NCBI RefSeq assembly: GCF_038051945.1
Contig: NZ_CP150302.1
Coordinates: 5,828,001 to 5,892,000 of the forward strand
Length of the DNA stretch: 64,000 nucleotides
Reading direction: 5' to 3'
DNA from: Paenibacillus sp. FSL H3-0469
Lineage (GTDB): Bacteria > Bacillota > Bacilli > Paenibacillales > Paenibacillaceae
Positions 61,255 through 64,000 of the stretch are shown here, in pieces. Position 1 is the stretch's first letter. Each line of letters starts with the position of its first letter. Made by a program: the position numbers and the translations under genes. The notes under the pieces are model-generated. The model was not told the origin of the DNA and did no database searches. It saw nothing but the letters and a program-made list of their open reading frames with translations.

Positions 61255-61827
61255 ATGAGAGAGATTTGTTATATTCTTGATCTTCCAGGGGAGGGACTGA
61301 AGATTAGAGTACGGATTATAGGCGGCTGCGGGAGCGGGAAGACATATATCGCCCGGAAATTAGCTCAAAGTTACGGAATTCCGTGCTATGAAACGGATAA
61401 TTTTGTCTGGGATCGCAGGGACAATACCAAGAACGCCCCGGAGGTACGGGATGCCAAGCTCGCGGAAGCTATGGAGGCGGAGTCGTGGATTATTGAGGGA
61501 GTACATTATCAGTGGGGAACAGAAAGCTTCCGGCAAGCGGATCTGATTTTCCTGATTCAGCCTAAGGCTTATGTACAGGATGCCCGGGTCATCCGCAGGT
61601 TCATGAAGACCAGGCTGGGGCTGGAGCAGGGAAATTATAAGCAGTCGTTCAAGTATCTCCGGATCATGCTGCTGGAATGGAACCGCAGCTTCAGGAGGGA
61701 GAGTATTCCTGCAATCATGGCATTAACTGAGGAGTATCAGGCTAAGCGGATCATCGTGCAGCAGAATCTTGAGATTTTGCAGCATGTGGGCAGGGTTGTG
61801 GAGGGGAAGAGTGCGCTGGAGGGGTGA
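61255..61827 (+). CDS. P-loop kinase-like protein (FlaR / DNA topology modulation family)
   Basis: 190 aa from the ATG at 61255. P-loop IIGGCGSGKTYIARKLA, then YETDNFVWDRRD, a Walker-B-like DLIFLIQP, and RRFMKTRL place it with small adenylate-kinase-like proteins annotated as FlaR/DNA topology modulation; real function is uncertain. The start is doubtful: a non-standard CTG at 61297 right after GGGGAGGG would give the length usual for the family. The RDD gene follows 4 bases after the stop. Confidence 0.75.
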   Translation: MREICYILDLPGEGLKIRVRIIGGCGSGKTYIARKLAQSYGIPCYETDNFVWDRRDNTKNAPEVRDAKLAEAMEAESWIIEGVHYQWGTESFRQADLIFLIQPKAYVQDARVIRRFMKTRLGLEQGNYKQSFKYLRIMLLEWNRSFRRESIPAIMALTEEYQAKRIIVQQNLEILQHVGRVVEGKSALEG

Positions 61828-61831
61828 AAGT

Positions 61832-62401
61832 ATGGAGCCATGGATCGAGGAAGAACTTAATTTATACGATTTTGTAGGCTTTTGGAAAAGAGTACTGATT
61901 AATTTCATCGATTTCCTGATTCTTGTTTTTCCAACCTACTTGCTGGAGCGGATTTCCGTTTCTCTTGCAGAATCGGCAGGGTCAGCGTTCCCGCTTTTTG
62001 TACAGTTTGTACTGCTTATGGCGTTCAATGTATTTATGGTTGTCCAATACGGAGGCACGCCGGGCAGGCTGCTTTTGAGGGCAAGAATCGTTGATGAGAA
62101 TGGAAGATATCCGGTGCTCAAGCAGGCTTTGATTAGGGATAGCTTTATTATTGTTAACAGCTTCCTGGCAGTGATTGTGGGTCTGAATACCGAGGCGTTG
62201 TCCTCCATCCCAAGCAGTCTCGTGAACTGGAGTCCGCTTGCGGCGGATTTGAATGCTTTTATTGGCTGGGTTGTGGTGTTGGATTGCCTATTCATCGTAT
62301 TTACCCCGCGTAAGCGGGCGCTGCATGATCTGATGGCCCGTACTTATGTGGTGAACAAAACAGCGCTGGACCGTGATCAGACAGGGAAATTCATAGCATA
62401 A
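61832..62401 (+). CDS. RDD-family membrane protein
   Basis: 189 aa from the ATG at 61832 (GGAGGGG overlapping the end of the previous gene). RDD landmarks: GFWKRVLINFIDFLIL with a conserved R..D pair, GGTPGRLLLRARIVDENGR, and TPRKRALHDLMARTYVV near the C-terminus. Three or four membrane helices. Role unknown. Probably co-transcribed with the P-loop gene. Confidence 0.88.
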   Translation: MEPWIEEELNLYDFVGFWKRVLINFIDFLILVFPTYLLERISVSLAESAGSAFPLFVQFVLLMAFNVFMVVQYGGTPGRLLLRARIVDENGRYPVLKQALIRDSFIIVNSFLAVIVGLNTEALSSIPSSLVNWSPLAADLNAFIGWVVVLDCLFIVFTPRKRALHDLMARTYVVNKTALDRDQTGKFIA

Positions 62402-62433
62402 GGCTACGCGTATAATACCTGGATCAGGGGTCT

Positions 62434-62459
62434 GCGCCTGCAACCTTTGTTACAGGCGC
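62434..62459 (+). terminator. Hairpin after the RDD gene
   Basis: GCGCCTG / CAGGCGC stem with a 12-base loop and a modest pyrimidine tail. Confidence 0.5.
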
Positions 62460-62520
62460 TTCGTCATAGGGTACAGTTTAGACAAAAGAGGATGTTTCCC
62501 TTAACGAAGGAGATGGCAGC

Positions 62521-63273
62521 ATGACTACATCAATAAGAAGAGTCGCCGGTATTCTTATCCTTGGGGCGATGCTCAGCCTTACAGCCTGTAATTCCGGCAA
62601 AACGGAACCGTCGCCTAACAATACGCCTGCGGTTACAGCGACTGCGCAGCCAGGGGATAACGCTTCATCGGCAGCAGAAGGCGCGCAGGTAAGCGAATCC
62701 GGCACAGATGAGGGCGCTGCTGCAGGGGCAGAGCCTGTAACTGCAGGCCCTGAAGCCGCCGCCGGAGCCACATCAGAGTCTACGGTCACTGAAGCCGCAG
62801 GGGCTGAGGCAGATACCGTAGCTCCCGCCACCCCGCAAGAACGGAGCAAACAGCTGAAGGAGCTGCTGGAGCTTGCCAAGCAGGGCAAGGTGCCGGGCGT
62901 TGAATATGCTGCGCATACCGGACTTATTGATGAGGTGGAAGCCGCGTGGGGAGAACCGGACCTCAAGGAATCGGCAGGCAAAGGGATCTATTCCACCTAT
63001 TCGGGCAAGCAGGTGGTAATCGGCTTCAATAAGGGCAGCAAGATTTTCGATGTGCGCTCCAGCGCCCCGGACCTGCGTAACCTGACACTGGAACAGATTG
63101 AAGAAGTACTCGGCAAGCCGGATGCTACCACCGTGAATGGCGAGCATAACATCTATATTTATCAGGCCAACAAGCAGTATCAGCTCAAATTCATCATCCC
63201 GGAATCCACAGGAACGGTAGATCATATCTCGGTGTTCTCGGAGCAGGACTCCATTAATAATATGGCAGGCTAG
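62521..63273 (+). CDS. Lipoprotein with YjgB-like (DUF4309) domain
   Basis: 250 aa. Lipobox LTAC (Cys23), then a long Ala/Glu/Gly/Thr-rich linker (~25-110), then a DUF4309/YjgB-like domain (~112-250): LLELAKQGKVPGVEYAA, IDEVEAAWGEPD, YSGKQVVIGFNKGSKIFDVR and TLEQIEEVLGKPDATTVNGE. Extracellular, membrane-anchored, function unknown. Own terminator. Confidence 0.85.
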   Translation: MTTSIRRVAGILILGAMLSLTACNSGKTEPSPNNTPAVTATAQPGDNASSAAEGAQVSESGTDEGAAAGAEPVTAGPEAAAGATSESTVTEAAGAEADTVAPATPQERSKQLKELLELAKQGKVPGVEYAAHTGLIDEVEAAWGEPDLKESAGKGIYSTYSGKQVVIGFNKGSKIFDVRSSAPDLRNLTLEQIEEVLGKPDATTVNGEHNIYIYQANKQYQLKFIIPESTGTVDHISVFSEQDSINNMAG

Positions 63274-63303
63274 TCAGCTCAGAGCATCTTAGAGCACCTA
63301 TGC

Positions 63304-63337
63304 ATCCCCTTGCAGCGGCAACTGCAGGGGGATTTTT
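63304..63337 (+). terminator. Intrinsic terminator of the YjgB-like gene
   Basis: ATCCCCTTGCAG / CTGCAGGGGGAT stem with a CGGCAA loop, followed by TTTTT. Confidence 0.9.
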
Positions 63338-63348
63338 CCGTTTACAGG

Positions 63349-63420
63349 CATGTAATCGAAAAACCGATCACAATGGGACCACCAGAAGGCGGCACCTAGG
63401 CCAAATGTAATCGAAAACCG
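63349..63420. repeat. One full and one partial copy of the palindromic repeat
   Basis: CATGTAATCG / CGATCACAAT at 63349-63374 and a truncated AAATGTAATCGAAAACCG at 63403-63420, 55 bases apart; same core as the 39.6-kb array. Confidence 0.65.
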
Positions 63421-63528
63421 CTGGCGAGTGAGCCAGCCCGCCTTAACCAGTTGGGAGTACTTAAATAAAGTCAACGCATGATGTATACTTTCTCTTATGA
63501 AAGAAATCAGAAGAAATGAGGCACGGCC

Positions 63529-64000
63529 ATGCATCTGGAGCTGAACGCAAGTGAATATAAGGTATCCGCCGGAGGATTAACGGTAGAGCTGCTGCCCAAG
63601 GAGTTCGCACTGCTGCAGTTTCTGTACCGTAACCGGGGGCGGACCTTCAGCCGCGAGCAGCTGCTGGATAAAGTGTGGCCGATGGAGTACCCGGTGGAGC
63701 GGACGGTGGACGATCATATCTACAGGCTGCGTAAGAAGCTGAGGCCGTTAGGCGGGATCGACATTAAGACGATTCGCGGCTTCGGCTACAGTCTGACCAT
63801 TCCCGGCAGCCTTGCGGGCGTGGCGGTGAATCCGGCATCGCATGATTCTGGGCTGCGCGATACCATGCGTGAGGTCTTCTCGAAATTTCATGTGTACGGC
63901 CAGGGCAAATCGATACTGACTTTGGCCCGCCAGCAGGACATCCTTGGTTATGAGCTGGACCCGCATTATGCGATGGTTGTTCATTTCGTGCAGGGAGATC
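63529..64000 (+). CDS. Winged-helix transcriptional regulator (3' end outside window)
   Basis: Open from the ATG at 63529 to the window end (157 codons) without a stop. Residues 1-~90 are an OmpR/PhoB-type winged helix: LTVELLPKEFALLQFLYRN, SREQLLDKVWPMEYPVERT, DDHIYRLRKKLRPL, IKTIRGFGYSL. There is no REC domain before it. The following ~65 residues (MREVFSKFHVYGQGKSILTL...) start another, probably helical domain. GAGG lies ten bases before the ATG. Resembles wHTH regulators with a C-terminal effector region. Confidence 0.8.
   Translation, partial: MHLELNASEYKVSAGGLTVELLPKEFALLQFLYRNRGRTFSREQLLDKVWPMEYPVERTVDDHIYRLRKKLRPLGGIDIKTIRGFGYSLTIPGSLAGVAVNPASHDSGLRDTMREVFSKFHVYGQGKSILTLARQQDILGYELDPHYAMVVHFVQGD

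Overview
The window looks like chromosomal DNA from a spore-forming Gram-positive bacterium, most probably Paenibacillus. The grounds are strong AGGAGG-type ribosome binding sites with frequent GTG and TTG starts, a gerA-type spore germination operon, a linked ccpN - PPDK-regulator - glpX gluconeogenesis block, AgrC/LytTR-type two-component genes, copper-amine-oxidase-like domains on secreted proteins, and moderate GC. I saw no rRNA, tRNA, CRISPR array or intact prophage.

Layout. Bases 2-10927 are the 3' part of a giant gene encoding about 18 beta-sandwich repeats followed by some 1,900 residues of short alpha-helical repeats. Next come a 7TM-PAS histidine kinase with a REC-BTAD response regulator (11.0-14.0 kb) and three tiny overlapping genes for small membrane or coiled-coil proteins (14.2-15.0 kb). 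An AgrC-like kinase with a LytTR regulator diverges from an ABC-2 exporter (15.0-19.0 kb). Bases 19-25.3 kb hold an MsrA-MsrB fusion whose MsrB half looks dead, a ZIP transporter, two aldo/keto reductases, an AraC regulator and a 2Fe-2S protein. Bases 25.6-29.6 kb hold a general stress protein, an ABC ATPase remnant, and glpX, the PPDK regulator and ccpN. Bases 29.8-33.4 kb hold an EamA transporter divergent from a MocR regulator, and a TIMP/NTR-like secreted protein.

Bases 33.7-39.5 kb carry the least understood system: a tightly packed operon matching the STM4011-STM4015 families (LRR protein, ATP-grasp-like protein, alkaline-phosphatase-superfamily hydrolase, two radical SAM enzymes), with an APS kinase gene (cysC) overlapping its last member by four bases. 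Bases 39.9-42.4 kb hold feoA and a feoB split into separate GTPase and membrane genes. Bases 43.4-48.8 kb hold a five-gene germinant-receptor operon (A-B-C-D-B') behind a sigma-G-like promoter. Then come a secreted phosphodiester glycosidase, a histidine phosphatase, a diguanylate cyclase, a glycerophosphodiesterase and a NUDIX hydrolase, followed by a complete 1.66-kb IS element (53744-55402). Bases 55.5-64 kb hold a kinase-less sensor domain protein, cutC, an SPFH / NAD-kinase-like pair behind a clear promoter with tandem operators, a Gln/Met-rich probable spore protein with the same sigma-G-like promoter, an L,D-transpeptidase, a P-loop kinase, an RDD protein, a YjgB-like lipoprotein and the start of a winged-helix regulator that runs off the window.

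Intergenic DNA holds two repeat families: a 217-bp element present twice in opposite orientation (22.5 and 53.5 kb), built from four copies of a short motif, and palindromic cores repeated at 51-55 bp intervals at four loci (22.3, 33.4, 39.6 and 63.4 kb).

Functional assignments rest on motif and family recognition by eye; no database search was run.
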